Origin: Clostridiales bacterium
GTDB lineage: Bacteria > Bacillota > Clostridia > Christensenellales > CAG-138
DNA: 13,575 nt
Assembly: GCA_009783775.1 (NCBI GenBank)
Contig: WRCT01000033.1
Coordinates: 1-13,575 of the forward strand
Reading direction: 5' to 3'
In this document: in pieces, positions 1 through 7,387 of the stretch
Layout: each line of letters starts with the position of its first letter
Numbering within the stretch: position 1 is the first letter of the stretch
Translations under genes and position numbers: made by a program
The notes under the pieces: model-generated
What the model saw: only the letters and a program-made list of their open reading frames with translations
The model's database searches: none
What the model was told of the DNA's origin: nothing

Positions 1-2066
1 CAATGCCAGACACCATTATTTCAATAGGGGAATATGCCTTTGCTGGCTGTTCGGAATTGTCAGATATCAATTTGCCAAAGTATATTGAATCGATATCATA
101 CTGTGCTTTTAGTGGATGTGAAAAGATAACTTCTATTACAATTCCGAAGAGTTTGAGTTATGCTGGAACATATTATGGAGCTTGGGGCGGGATATTTAGA
201 GGATGTGTCGGCTTGACAAATGTGTCATTCGAACCAGGAATCACTAAGATTGTTGACAATTTATTCTTTGAATGTCCTGGGATTAAAAACGTTACTATCC
301 CCGACATGGTGACAACAATTGGAAACTCTACATTTCGCGATTGTATTGGCTTGGAAAGAGTTTCAATTCCCAACAGTGTGACAAGTATCGGCAATTCTGC
401 GTTTAACAGTTGCGAAAAGTTGCTTGATATAGTTGTTCCTGACAGTGTTACAAGTATTGGAACCAGTACATTTGCTGGATGTTCTAGTTTGACGAGCGCC
501 AACTTGCCAGCAACGCTAGATACGATTGCTGCATCAATGTTTAGCGGGTGCTCGAGATTAGAAGGTGTCAATATTCCCGAAGGAGTCACTTCAATAGGCA
601 ATTCTGCTTTCTATGAATGTGTAAAGCTGAAAACAATTAACCTTCCAATACCACTTACATCCATTGGCAGCTATGCGTTTTATAACAACGACGCTCTGAC
701 AACAGTCAGCATCCCCAAAAATGTTACTTCTATCGGCAGTTATGCTTTCTATGACTGTGATTTGCTTGAAAGTGTTTTGCTGCCTGACAAATTGACCAGT
801 TTAGGATCCAGTGCCTTTTACGGTTGCGATGTTCTAACGAATGTTGGTTTTGGATATGGCCTGAAAACGATTCCCGATTCGGCATTTCGGCTTTGTTCTG
901 CCTTGCAGTCGGTTACCTTGCCCGAGTCGTTAACGACAATAGACGCCAATGCCTTTGCCGAATGCGTCGGGTTAACCGAGATATACATCCCTGCAAACAC
1001 GACTTCGATACAGACCAATTCTTTCTCCTATCCTCCATTCATGACCATCTATGGCATCGCGGGTTCCTATGCGCAGACTTACGCCAACTCCCGCAGCATC
1101 ACGTTTGTGCCAACAACGGCCAAGCCCATACCGATATCCAACGATGCCAATCTGGAAGTGTTGACCTTGAACACGGGTACATTGACGCCCTCGTTCAAGG
1201 AAGGTATCGTTGCATATACTGCAACGGTTCCTATGGCCACCAACCGTATCACGGTCACAGCAACCGCCAGCCATCCCAGAGCGAAAGTGGCAGGAGCGGG
1301 CTCCGTCAATTTGAATATCGGTGCAAACACGATTGAGATAACAGTAACGGCGGAAGATAATACCACCACCAAGAAGTATACGGTAGTGGTCACGCGCGAA
1401 GCGACGGAAGCAACACCGACGCCCACGCCGACTCCCACGCCAACGCCGACGGGTGGAACACCGACACCTACGCCAACGCCGGGCGGTTCCGCGAACTTGC
1501 AATACAGCACTTCAGGCGACAATACGGTTAATATAACTGGATACACAGGAAATGCGACATTCCTCTCTATTCCTTCAACAATAGACGGGAAAGCTGTTGC
1601 CCAAGTCGCGGGTTCCGCGTTCTCCGGCAAGACCAACTTAACACGCACGGTCATTCCAAACGGGGTGACAAATGTTGGCGCGAATTCATTTACAGGCTGC
1701 TCGAATTTGAAGGAGATTATCTTCCTCGGCGCACCGCCCACCGTGGGCGCGAACGCCTTTGCTACCGGAAACGCAAACACGACAATTTATTATTCGAAAG
1801 AGTATGCATCACAGTGGGCGCCGAATGGCGAAACGACTTGGAACGGCTATAAAATCGTTCCCTGTGTTTGGGGCAATACCTCCCTTTCCGGCAATGTCGG
1901 CGCGGCAGACGCAGCAAAGATCCTGCGCGGGCTGGTGCAGTTGGAGACATTGTCGGATTATCAAATGCTGCTCGCGGACGTAACTTGGGACGGGCAGGTC
2001 TCCGCCGCTGACGCGGCCAAGATACTGCGTTATCTGGTGCAGCTGGTGAAATCATTGGAACCATAA
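1..2066 (+). CDS. BspA-type leucine-rich-repeat surface protein with C-terminal dockerin (5' end outside window)
   Basis: The frame is open from the window edge to TAA at 2064-2066, giving about 687 visible residues. There is no signal peptide and no ribosome binding site before the first ATG at position 3, so the true start lies upstream. Residues 1 to about 340 are tandem LRR_5 units of about 23 aa (pattern 'L..V.IP..VTSIG..AF..C'). Residues about 380-465 resemble a cadherin-like beta-sandwich domain. Residues 467-496 are a Thr-Pro/Gly linker. A further short LRR_5 block covers about 499-620. Residues 623-687 are a type I dockerin-like duplication with paired 'AADAAKILR.LVQL' helices. The second calcium loop (D-V-T-W-D-G...D) is canonical; the first has weak ligands (N, S, S). 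The protein is probably secreted and bound to the cell surface or to a cohesin partner, with a role in adhesion or substrate binding; the ligand is unknown. The first ~870 bp are visibly more AT-rich than the rest. Confidence 0.88.
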   Translation, partial: MPDTIISIGEYAFAGCSELSDINLPKYIESISYCAFSGCEKITSITIPKSLSYAGTYYGAWGGIFRGCVGLTNVSFEPGITKIVDNLFFECPGIKNVTIPDMVTTIGNSTFRDCIGLERVSIPNSVTSIGNSAFNSCEKLLDIVVPDSVTSIGTSTFAGCSSLTSANLPATLDTIAASMFSGCSRLEGVNIPEGVTSIGNSAFYECVKLKTINLPIPLTSIGSYAFYNNDALTTVSIPKNVTSIGSYAFYDCDLLESVLLPDKLTSLGSSAFYGCDVLTNVGFGYGLKTIPDSAFRLCSALQSVTLPESLTTIDANAFAECVGLTEIYIPANTTSIQTNSFSYPPFMTIYGIAGSYAQTYANSRSITFVPTTAKPIPISNDANLEVLTLNTGTLTPSFKEGIVAYTATVPMATNRITVTATASHPRAKVAGAGSVNLNIGANTIEITVTAEDNTTTKKYTVVVTREATEATPTPTPTPTPTPTGGTPTPTPTPGGSANLQYSTSGDNTVNITGYTGNATFLSIPSTIDGKAVAQVAGSAFSGKTNLTRTVIPNGVTNVGANSFTGCSNLKEIIFLGAPPTVGANAFATGNANTTIYYSKEYASQWAPNGETTWNGYKIVPCVWGNTSLSGNVGAADAAKILRGLVQLETLSDYQMLLADVTWDGQVSAADAAKILRYLVQLVKSLEP

Positions 2067-2081
2067 CAGGGCAGACTTGAG

Positions 2082-2111
2082 AAACGAGCCTTGGTAACGA
2101 GGCTCGTTTTT
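2082..2111 (+). terminator. Intrinsic terminator of the LRR/dockerin gene
   Basis: A perfect 9-bp stem (AAACGAGCC at 2082-2090, GGCTCGTTT at 2101-2109) with a 10-nt loop runs into five T residues at 2107-2111. It lies 15 bp after the stop codon of the surface-protein gene, as expected for a rho-independent terminator on the plus strand. Confidence 0.9.
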
Positions 2112-2132
2112 GTAATGCAATCTGTCATACAT

Positions 2133-2195
2133 TCTTAAAGTTTTTTGGAAGGGGGCGCGGGGAAAACCTTTTTTTCCAAAAAAGGTTTCCCCCGC
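2133..2195. repeat. Dispersed-type repeat with a long hairpin between two convergent genes
   Basis: A 35-bp segment at 2133-2167 (TCTTAAAG, T-run, GGAAGGGGG, CGCGGGG, AAAAC) recurs with four differences at 13298-13332 in the same orientation. It runs into an 18-bp inverted repeat with one mismatch (2157-2174 against 2178-2195, loop TCC). The hairpin lies between the surface-protein terminator and the end of the minus-strand phage block and may help terminate the phage transcript, although no T-run follows the stem on that strand. Similar repeats are scattered in many Clostridia genomes; that statement is from memory. Confidence 0.7.
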
Positions 2196-2205
2196 AAACA
2201 AGCCC

Positions 2206-3078
2206 CTACTTCGCGTTGAATTGCTTTTGCAGGGTCGTGAAGTTGGCTGCGCCGATGGCGCGAATGACCTCGTTGCGCGTGGCCGCCGTGACGGAAGAAC
2301 CGCTGTTGAACAGCTGGTTCTGCTGCGCGGGCGTTAGCGAGCCGATATAGGTCAGGCCCGTGACCGCCGAAACGGCGTTTCGGTTTGCGCCCGCGGCCAG
2401 AATGCTGTTGAGCAGCGAGCCGCCGCCGGCACTGCTGCTTTTGCCGCCCTTGCTCGTGCCGGCCGCCTGGTCCAGCGTTTGGCGATAGAGCGCAAAGGCC
2501 GCGTCATAGGCCTGGGCGCGCGCCTTGTTCTGCTCGGACGCGTTGAAGGTGGCGACCTCCACGCCGCGCGCGCGGTCGGCCTCCATCGCGTTGAACAGAT
2601 AGAGCGACAGTTTCGCGCTGTAGTCGGACTCCATCAGGCGCACGTCGTCGGTCTCCTGCCGGTAGTTGCGCGACTTGACGTCGGTGACATAGGTGCTTGT
2701 GCCCATGCCCCGCGCGATGGCGTCCGCGTCCAGGTTCGCGTTGTGCGTGAGCGTCTGGTCCGCGCGCTGCTCGATGGCGGCGTCGTAGGCGGGCCGTAGC
2801 CAGGTGGCGATCTCGCCCGCCACGGTCTGCTCGCTGCGCGGGGCGTAGTCCACCAGCGCGGGCTCATAGGCCGCGAGCATTTGCTCCAGGATCAGGTCAA
2901 ACGAGACGGCGGGCGCTTGGGGCGCGGCCTTGGCGGACGGATTGGACGCGTTGCCGCCGCCGCTTGCGCCTGTACTGCCGCCCGTGCTGCCGCCCGTATT
3001 GCCGCCCGTGCTCTTGCCCGCGCCGGCGCCGGGAAGGGCCGGTACGGTGAACAGGGTTTTGGGTGTTGGTTCTTTCAT
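2206..3078 (-). CDS. Last gene of the phage block: 290-aa protein, Gly-rich N-terminus and helical middle, unknown role
   Basis: The start is set at the ATG at 3078 (MKEPTPK), which has AAAGGAGA seven bases upstream. The frame could extend to a TTG at 3105, but that has no ribosome binding site and overlaps the previous gene. Residues about 20-45 are a low-complexity TGGS/TGGN repeat encoded by a 12-bp minisatellite. Residues about 55-200 are Ala/Glu/Arg/Gln-rich and look mainly alpha-helical. A second Gly/Ser patch (KGGKSSSAGGG) precedes a C-terminal segment. No signal peptide or membrane segment is seen. Placed after the nozzle gene, it occupies the position where P22-type operons encode the tail needle and DNA-ejection proteins. 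An ejection or internal-virion role is inferred from position only; I do not recognise the family. Confidence 0.8.
   Translation of the reverse strand: MKEPTPKTLFTVPALPGAGAGKSTGGNTGGSTGGSTGASGGGNASNPSAKAAPQAPAVSFDLILEQMLAAYEPALVDYAPRSEQTVAGEIATWLRPAYDAAIEQRADQTLTHNANLDADAIARGMGTSTYVTDVKSRNYRQETDDVRLMESDYSAKLSLYLFNAMEADRARGVEVATFNASEQNKARAQAYDAAFALYRQTLDQAAGTSKGGKSSSAGGGSLLNSILAAGANRNAVSAVTGLTYIGSLTPAQQNQLFNSGSSVTAATRNEVIRAIGAANFTTLQKQFNAK
2968..3015 (-). repeat. 12-bp minisatellite inside the last phage gene
   Basis: Four near-identical 12-bp units (on the plus strand GCCTGTACTGCC, GCCCGTGCTGCC, GCCCGTATTGCC, GCCCGTGCTCTT) encode TGGN/TGGS-type repeats on the minus strand. The period keeps the reading frame, so copy-number change would alter linker length without a frameshift. 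Confidence 0.85.
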
Positions 3079-3088
3079 TGGCTCTCCT

Positions 3089-3277
3089 TTACGTGTTGTC
3101 GGCAAGCGCCGCTTCCAGATCCTGGATCTTGTGAAACAGCGTCGCCAGGTTTTGGTTCAGGTTGTTTTCGTTCTGCGCGATCAGGCTGTTTTTCGCCTCG
3201 CCCTGCGCGTCCCGCTCAGCAAAACGCGCGAGGTAAACGGGGAACATGGCCTGCAGGCCGGTTGGGGTATAGCTCAT
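3089..3277 (-). CDS. Small 62-aa coiled-coil phage protein
   Basis: It starts with ATG at 3277 behind a near-perfect AAAGGAGG ribosome binding site and stops with TAA at 3089-3091. The next gene's Shine-Dalgarno directly follows that stop. The N-terminus (MSYTPTGLQAMF) is followed by an acidic/Asn-rich amphipathic stretch (residues about 30-60) in which hydrophobic residues recur at heptad-like spacing, suggesting a short coiled coil. It sits directly after the nozzle-like gene, where P22 encodes its needle protein gp26, although this product is much shorter. A trimeric plug, minor tail or scaffold-like accessory role is possible. The assignment rests on position and helical character only. 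Confidence 0.75.
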   Translation of the reverse strand: MSYTPTGLQAMFPVYLARFAERDAQGEAKNSLIAQNENNLNQNLATLFHKIQDLEAALADNT

Positions 3278-3289
3278 TGTTTTCCTCCT

Positions 3290-4726
3290 TTACAGCGGCC
3301 GCCGCTGCATATCGCAGAGCAGTTCGACGCCGTCCTCTATGGAGAACCACTGGCCCTCCGGATTGGAAAAGGTGAGCTGCACATGGCGGCCCTGCCCGTG
3401 CAGGGGAATCTCCTTGGCAGCTGTGGTTTGATCCAGCGCGCAGGTCCGCTCTGTTTCCTCGCTGCCCGTGTTGGTCGTTACGGTCAGGCCCGTGCCCCTT
3501 GCCTCGAGATAGAGTTCCAGCAGCTGCTTGCGATTGAGCTTGCTGCCCAGGTCCATGCCGGGCGTTTTCCACCAGGCCTGGATCGGGTCCGCGCCGTAGG
3601 CATAGCTATCCTCTGAAAAGCGCGCGACCCTGCCGTTGCCGCCCAGCATATACAGCTCGTTGTGTTGGCCCACCAGGTCCACGGGCTGAAAGCCGCGCCG
3701 CACCATGAAACTGTCCCTCGGCACATCGTACTCAATCAGAATATCGTTGTACCGCGTGTTGTTTTCGGCGGCGGCAAAGTAAAGCTTGTCCCCGCAGGAC
3801 GCGGCGGTGCACATGGTAAAGTCCAGCGCTTTGAGCAGCTTGCACAGCGCGCCCGCGTTTTTCGGGCGCTGCACCGCCAAACCGTCATAGTAGGCCAGGC
3901 CGTCCCGCGTCAAAAAGAAGAGGCGGTCGCCGCGCAGCACACAGGCGGAGTGGACGGGCTGCGTTAGGGTGGCGTCCACGGGCAGGATACGAAAGTTGGA
4001 CGGGCGGTCGCCGATCAAACGAAACAGGGTATCGCGCCGAAAGATCAGCAGCTGGTTGGACAGGGCAAAGAGCCCCGTGATCGGGTCGGAGCCGACGCCG
4101 ATCTCCACGTGCCCGCCGCTGACGTCGGGGCTGGCATTGTCTTGCCGCCAGTCCTCCACCGTGCGGTTGTCGCCCGGCGCCTTTGACCAATAGAGCCGCG
4201 AGGGATAGGCCGGATTACCCGCCGCGAACAGGCGGCCCATGTAGCTCTCCACATAATTCTGCGGCATATCGGACAGGAATTGGGAACTGCCAAAGGGCGT
4301 TACCGTGTCGCTCACCCCGTCCCAGGTCAGCATTTGCCCGAACCCGCAGGCGATCAGCAGGCGTTCCTCGGAGCCGATGCGCAGCAGCAGAAAGTCAAAC
4401 TTTTCCGGCACGGAATACAGGGGAAACTCGTGGATCCACACCCAGGTGTCCGTCATCCAGTCATAGCGGCAGAGGCCGAAACTGTTGCAGATCAGGTAGC
4501 GGACCGAAGTTTTTTGCTGCCAGCGGTAAAAGCGGAAAACCTTACCCGGGTAGGCGACATAGTGGATCCCGCTCAGCTCGTGCACGTAACCCGAAGCCAC
4601 GGCAAGCCGCCCGTCCCTGGTGTCGATGTTGCAGGCGTCCGGACTGCAGGAGGGGGACATTTCGCTCTCGCAGACGTTTTGCGCCATGCCGGTAAAGTGA
4701 GGGATTCTGACAGTATGTAAGGCCAT
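3290..4726 (-). CDS. Putative beta-propeller tail/nozzle protein (P22 gp10 / T7 gp12-like position)
   Basis: ATG at 4726 is preceded by GGAGGGGGAG; the stop is TAA at 3290-3292. The protein is 478 aa. It is rich in short beta-strand patterns with aromatic turns recurring through most of its length (for example LICNSFGLCRYDW, LLIACGFGQMLTWDG, LFFLTRDGLAYYDG, LYFAAAENNTRYND, LYMLGGNGRVARF), as expected of propeller blades, with a beta-rich C-terminal part. Short-tailed phages use propeller proteins of this kind as the distal tail tube or nozzle (P22 gp10, T7 gp12). The location directly after the gp4-like connector gene supports that role. The propeller and nozzle assignment is inferred from strand pattern and order, not a recognised signature. 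A cap or stabilisation protein is the main alternative. Confidence 0.75.
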   Translation of the reverse strand: MALHTVRIPHFTGMAQNVCESEMSPSCSPDACNIDTRDGRLAVASGYVHELSGIHYVAYPGKVFRFYRWQQKTSVRYLICNSFGLCRYDWMTDTWVWIHEFPLYSVPEKFDFLLLRIGSEERLLIACGFGQMLTWDGVSDTVTPFGSSQFLSDMPQNYVESYMGRLFAAGNPAYPSRLYWSKAPGDNRTVEDWRQDNASPDVSGGHVEIGVGSDPITGLFALSNQLLIFRRDTLFRLIGDRPSNFRILPVDATLTQPVHSACVLRGDRLFFLTRDGLAYYDGLAVQRPKNAGALCKLLKALDFTMCTAASCGDKLYFAAAENNTRYNDILIEYDVPRDSFMVRRGFQPVDLVGQHNELYMLGGNGRVARFSEDSYAYGADPIQAWWKTPGMDLGSKLNRKQLLELYLEARGTGLTVTTNTGSEETERTCALDQTTAAKEIPLHGQGRHVQLTFSNPEGQWFSIEDGVELLCDMQRRPL

Positions 4727-4741
4727 TGCGTCTCCCCCTCC

Positions 4742-5287
4742 CTAATACCGATTGTACAGGCGATGGCCGTCCGGCTCGCCCAGATCACTCTTCACCCGCC
4801 GCTTTTGCGTCTCATAGAGCGAAAAGTTCAGTTTCGCGCCGCTCTGCGAGCCCGCGTCAAAGTTCACGCGCTCCCGTGCCGCCACATAGGTGACGATCAG
4901 GGGGTGGCATTGCGCGGGCAGTTCGGGCACGTCCGTCAACGCCACCAGCTCCTTCGGGCAGTAGCGGTAGGAGATCCAAGGCCGCCCGTCCTTTTGCCCC
5001 GGCACGCAAAGGGTATTTAATCCCGCGCCGTAGTAATAGGGCAAACGCTGGCCGTTGAGTTCCAGCGCCAGCACCTTGAGGCAGCGGGCGGACAGGGAGG
5101 TGATGTTCACGACATGGCCCGCCAGCGTCACCTCGTCCCTGCGCCAGGGGCGAAAGGCCGCGGTCAGATCCGCGACGGCCTCATTGGCATACAGGGTCAG
5201 GCGCTCACGCCACTGCTCCACGGTCGCCGTGTCGGTGGGGCGGTGCAGCTCGGCCAAGACGCCCTTGATGATGTCTTGCAGCGTCAT
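4742..5287 (-). CDS. Putative head-tail connector / tail accessory protein (P22 gp4-like)
   Basis: The chosen start is ATG at 5287 (MTLQDIIKGVL), 7 bp after the TGA of the upstream gene. This gives 181 aa and suggests translational coupling, with only a modest purine-rich sequence (GGGTGAAAAGG) before it. The frame continues to a TTG at 5335, but that would overlap the upstream gene without a ribosome binding site. The N-terminal half reads as amphipathic helices (MTLQDIIKGVLAELHRPTD..., EQWRERLTLYANEAVADLTAAF), followed by a beta-rich centre and a helical C-terminal segment (HPLIVTYVAARERV). This layout and length fit the adaptor ring proteins (P22 gp4, T7 gp11-like) that extend the portal and hold the nozzle. 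The family assignment is inferred from order and fold pattern. Confidence 0.72.
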   Translation of the reverse strand: MTLQDIIKGVLAELHRPTDTATVEQWRERLTLYANEAVADLTAAFRPWRRDEVTLAGHVVNITSLSARCLKVLALELNGQRLPYYYGAGLNTLCVPGQKDGRPWISYRYCPKELVALTDVPELPAQCHPLIVTYVAARERVNFDAGSQSGAKLNFSLYETQKRRVKSDLGEPDGHRLYNRY

Positions 5288-5294
5288 GGCCTTT

Positions 5295-5528
5295 TCACCC
5301 GACCTTTTTTCCGCCGGGCGTGACAAAGGACGCAACGCCGCGCTCGCTCATGCGTTTGGCGCGTTTGGCTCCCTCTAAAATCCGCGCGATATACAAGGGG
5401 ACCTCGACCATAACGCCCGTTTTGACGCGAAAGTTCTTGCCGTTTAGGCAGCCGTCCACATACGCGCCGTTGCCCTGCTCGGGAATATAGATTGTTACGG
5501 TTTTACTTTTTGTTTCTTTGGTACTCAT
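5295..5528 (-). CDS. Small capsid-associated protein, 77 aa, downstream of the coat gene
   Basis: ATG at 5528 has AAAGGA about 6-7 bases upstream; the stop is TGA at 5295-5297. The sequence pattern 'VTIYIPEQG...YVDGCLNGKNFRVKTGVMVEVPLYIARIL' resembles a short beta-rich family (NG.k..i.rG..v.VP..va..L) often found just after the major capsid gene in Clostridia phages. It may be a head decoration, head-completion or capsid-stabilising protein. The C-terminal part is basic (KRAKRMSER...GGKKV). It is separated from the coat gene by a repeat-hairpin element, so it may be transcribed by read-through or at a lower level. The exact function is unknown. Confidence 0.75.
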   Translation of the reverse strand: MSTKETKSKTVTIYIPEQGNGAYVDGCLNGKNFRVKTGVMVEVPLYIARILEGAKRAKRMSERGVASFVTPGGKKVG

Positions 5529-5550
5529 ACTGTTTTTCCTTTCATTATGC

Positions 5551-5678
5551 TCAGAGTGGAGAGTGGAGTGTTGAGAGTGGAGTGAAGGAGTGCCTTCGGC
5601 ACGATTATATGGGTGAAAACGACTGGACCGTTTTTTCGTTCGCTTAACTCTCAACTCTCAACACTTAACACTCAAAGG
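5551..5678. repeat. Heptamer-armed hairpin element A, between coat gene and downstream phage genes
   Basis: The left arm is five 7-nt units (GAGTGGA, GAGTGGA, GTGTTGA, GAGTGGA, GTGAAGG; 5554-5588). The right arm is the inverted counterpart (AACTCTC, AACTCTC, AACACTT, AACACTC; 5646-5673). Between them are a small GTGCC/GGCAC hairpin and an AAAACG/CGTTTT hairpin followed by a T-run, which can resemble an intrinsic terminator on either strand. It fills the coat-to-5528 gap, the only long gap in the left half of the phage block. It is non-coding and probably a small non-autonomous or dispersed repeat. Confidence 0.75.
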
Positions 5679-5680
5679 CG

Positions 5681-6937
5681 CTAGCCGCTTACGCCGTGCT
5701 CGATCCGCACAATCCACAGCGGATTGAGGATTTTCGCCGCATAGGCCGCGACCTTGGCGCCGACAGTGGCGCGCTGGTTTAGGGGATCCAACGAGCCCGA
5801 GCTGCCGTGCGGCTTGATGATGGTTTCCACCGTGCCGCTGCCGTCGATGTCGATGACGCCGTAGGCGTCCGCACCGAACACAAGCGTGGCGTGGACTTCA
5901 TGCTGCCTGCTCGGCCAGACGGAGCTGATGGCCTTGCCGCCATCGTCGGAGCAGATGAGGCTTTTTACCGTCGGCGCGGTGGTCGAGGTAAAGGCGCTTC
6001 CCTGGACATAGAGCCGCCAATCCCCATTCTCATAAACCAGGGGATTATTGGCGCGAAGCTCCAGCCATTCGCCTGCCTTGCCGGAATAAATGCTGTTGCC
6101 GCCCGTGCTGAGATACTCCATCTCAATATCCGATGTGGGCTTGTTGATACGGATATAATTCGTGCCGGCAATGGAATCGTATTGCAGCGTCTGATACACG
6201 GACTGCCGGTAGATCTTGGCCTCCGGACTCTCCACAAAGACCACGCCGAACAGGCGTCCGATCTCGCCGGAGTAAATCTGCTCCGCGTTGCTGTATTTGC
6301 TGACATCCTGCCACAGCGGATCGTTCTGCAAATCATAGGTCGCGTCCGGCGAGCAGATGCAGACGAAGTGGGGTTTTCTCACGCTGCCGTCCGCCGCGCT
6401 CATAAACAACCGCGCCTTGTTCTTCTTCAGGTTGCGCACGGCCTTTTGAATATCGTTCACCGTTAGCGTGTCCGTGGGGGCGACGTTCTCGCGTTCCTCA
6501 TGCCCGCCCGTATATTGCACGTTGGTGGTCTCGCTCATGGCGTCACGCGTGACGCGGTCGATGACGACGCCCAGCTGCTCGCCGAGCAGCTCCGCGCTGT
6601 CCGCGATGACTTCATCATAGGCGGTGAGGTCCAAAAGATCCGAAACCTCGACGTACGCGCCGTACTGTTTGACCTCCGCCTCGACCTTCGACTGCGAGAG
6701 GGACTGCCCGTCCGGCGTCACGCCCTCCTGAAGCGTTAAGGCCATCTTGTCGGGGGCGAACAGGTCATACTTGCGAAACTCGACCTTCTTGCCGCTGTTT
6801 TTGGGAATGTTGCGCTTTTGGCCGTACTCGGCGTGCACGATCCTGGTCTTGGCGGTTTCGAGCAGTTTCTTGTCATAGAACTGTTTGTTAAAATACGCGG
6901 TATTCGCGGCTGTGTTGATAGTGGTTTGAATTGCCAT
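5681..6937 (-). CDS. Major capsid protein, N4-gp56 family
   Basis: ATG at 6937 has a perfect AAGGAGG six bases before it; the stop is TAG at 5681-5683, giving 418 aa. The N-terminus (TAYFNKQFYDKKLLETAKTR, then 'KNSGKKVEFRKYD' and 'LTLQEGVTPDG') and the C-terminus ('LVFGADAYGVIDIDG', 'IIKPHGSS', 'DPLNQRATVGAKVAAYAAKILNPLWIVRIEHG') match the pattern I know for the N4-gp56 type of HK97-fold coat proteins, common in Firmicutes phages and prophages. It forms the icosahedral shell, with the upstream gene as likely scaffold. The length is typical of the family. The gene lies 9 bp after the scaffold-like gene's stop, and the capsid is expected to be the most abundant product of this operon. Confidence 0.9.
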   Translation of the reverse strand: MAIQTTINTAANTAYFNKQFYDKKLLETAKTRIVHAEYGQKRNIPKNSGKKVEFRKYDLFAPDKMALTLQEGVTPDGQSLSQSKVEAEVKQYGAYVEVSDLLDLTAYDEVIADSAELLGEQLGVVIDRVTRDAMSETTNVQYTGGHEERENVAPTDTLTVNDIQKAVRNLKKNKARLFMSAADGSVRKPHFVCICSPDATYDLQNDPLWQDVSKYSNAEQIYSGEIGRLFGVVFVESPEAKIYRQSVYQTLQYDSIAGTNYIRINKPTSDIEMEYLSTGGNSIYSGKAGEWLELRANNPLVYENGDWRLYVQGSAFTSTTAPTVKSLICSDDGGKAISSVWPSRQHEVHATLVFGADAYGVIDIDGSGTVETIIKPHGSSGSLDPLNQRATVGAKVAAYAAKILNPLWIVRIEHGVSG

Positions 6938-6946
6938 AGTTCCTCC

Positions 6947-7387
6947 TTAAATCTTCATCTTTTTTCCGTTGCGCGCGGCGGCCCGCAGCTGGTTCTCCAG
7001 CGTGCGGAAGGCCTCCGGACTCATGGAATTGTAATCCGGCTCGGCCGAAACGGCGCCGGTCGTCCTGGTCTGCTTGGGTAACGCATTTCGCGTTGTGAGA
7101 CGTTTTTGCACCATGTCAAGCGCCTCCTGCATGGCGTTCTCCGCCTTCTTCTCGGCGGCCCATACCCTAATGGCCGCCTCCGGCTCCATCTCCAGCACCA
7201 GTTCGGCAAAGGCCTTGTCCTGGCAGGCCGTTTCCAGATCGAAGCCTTCCGGCAGTCGCCCTTCCTGTTCCATCTGTACCAATTTTACACCAATCTCCGA
7301 AAAGGGGTTTTCCGCAGGTACATTCTGTTCCGCCTCCTGCGTTTCAAAAGGCGGCAACGGTTCTTCTGTTTGTTTCTTAAACAACAT
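6947..7387 (-). CDS. Putative capsid scaffolding protein, 146 aa
   Basis: The start is placed at ATG 7387, with GGAGG five bases upstream; the frame is open to a TTG at 7399 but that lacks its own signal. The start lies 11 bp inside the portal gene, so the portal's last codons carry this gene's ribosome binding site and translation is probably coupled. The product is acidic at the N-terminus (EEPLPPFETQEAEQ) with long helical segments (residues about 35-100, AIRVWAAEKKAENAMQEALD) and a basic C-terminus ending RAAARNGKKMKI. Small, helical, highly charged proteins with a basic C-terminal tail located between portal and coat are characteristic of scaffold proteins, whose basic tail binds the coat. 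Function is inferred from position and composition. Confidence 0.78.
   Translation of the reverse strand: MLFKKQTEEPLPPFETQEAEQNVPAENPFSEIGVKLVQMEQEGRLPEGFDLETACQDKAFAELVLEMEPEAAIRVWAAEKKAENAMQEALDMVQKRLTTRNALPKQTRTTGAVSAEPDYNSMSPEAFRTLENQLRAAARNGKKMKI

Noticed and set aside
3..1000. Periodic ~69-bp repeats
   Set aside because: They are the DNA counterpart of 23-residue leucine-rich repeats, fully explained by the protein.
1414..1484. Short repeats resembling a CRISPR or satellite array
   Set aside because: They are ACG/CC units coding for a Thr-Pro linker inside a gene; there are no spacers.
1079..1780. Long minus-strand open frame opposite the surface-protein gene
   Set aside because: It is an antisense shadow of the Thr-Pro linker and repeats, with Val/Gly repeats as translation, no ribosome binding site and no family resemblance.
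3079..3105. TTG start for the last phage gene
   Set aside because: The extension would cover the AAAGGAGA ribosome binding site of the ATG at 3078 and overlap the preceding gene; the ATG is clearly better.
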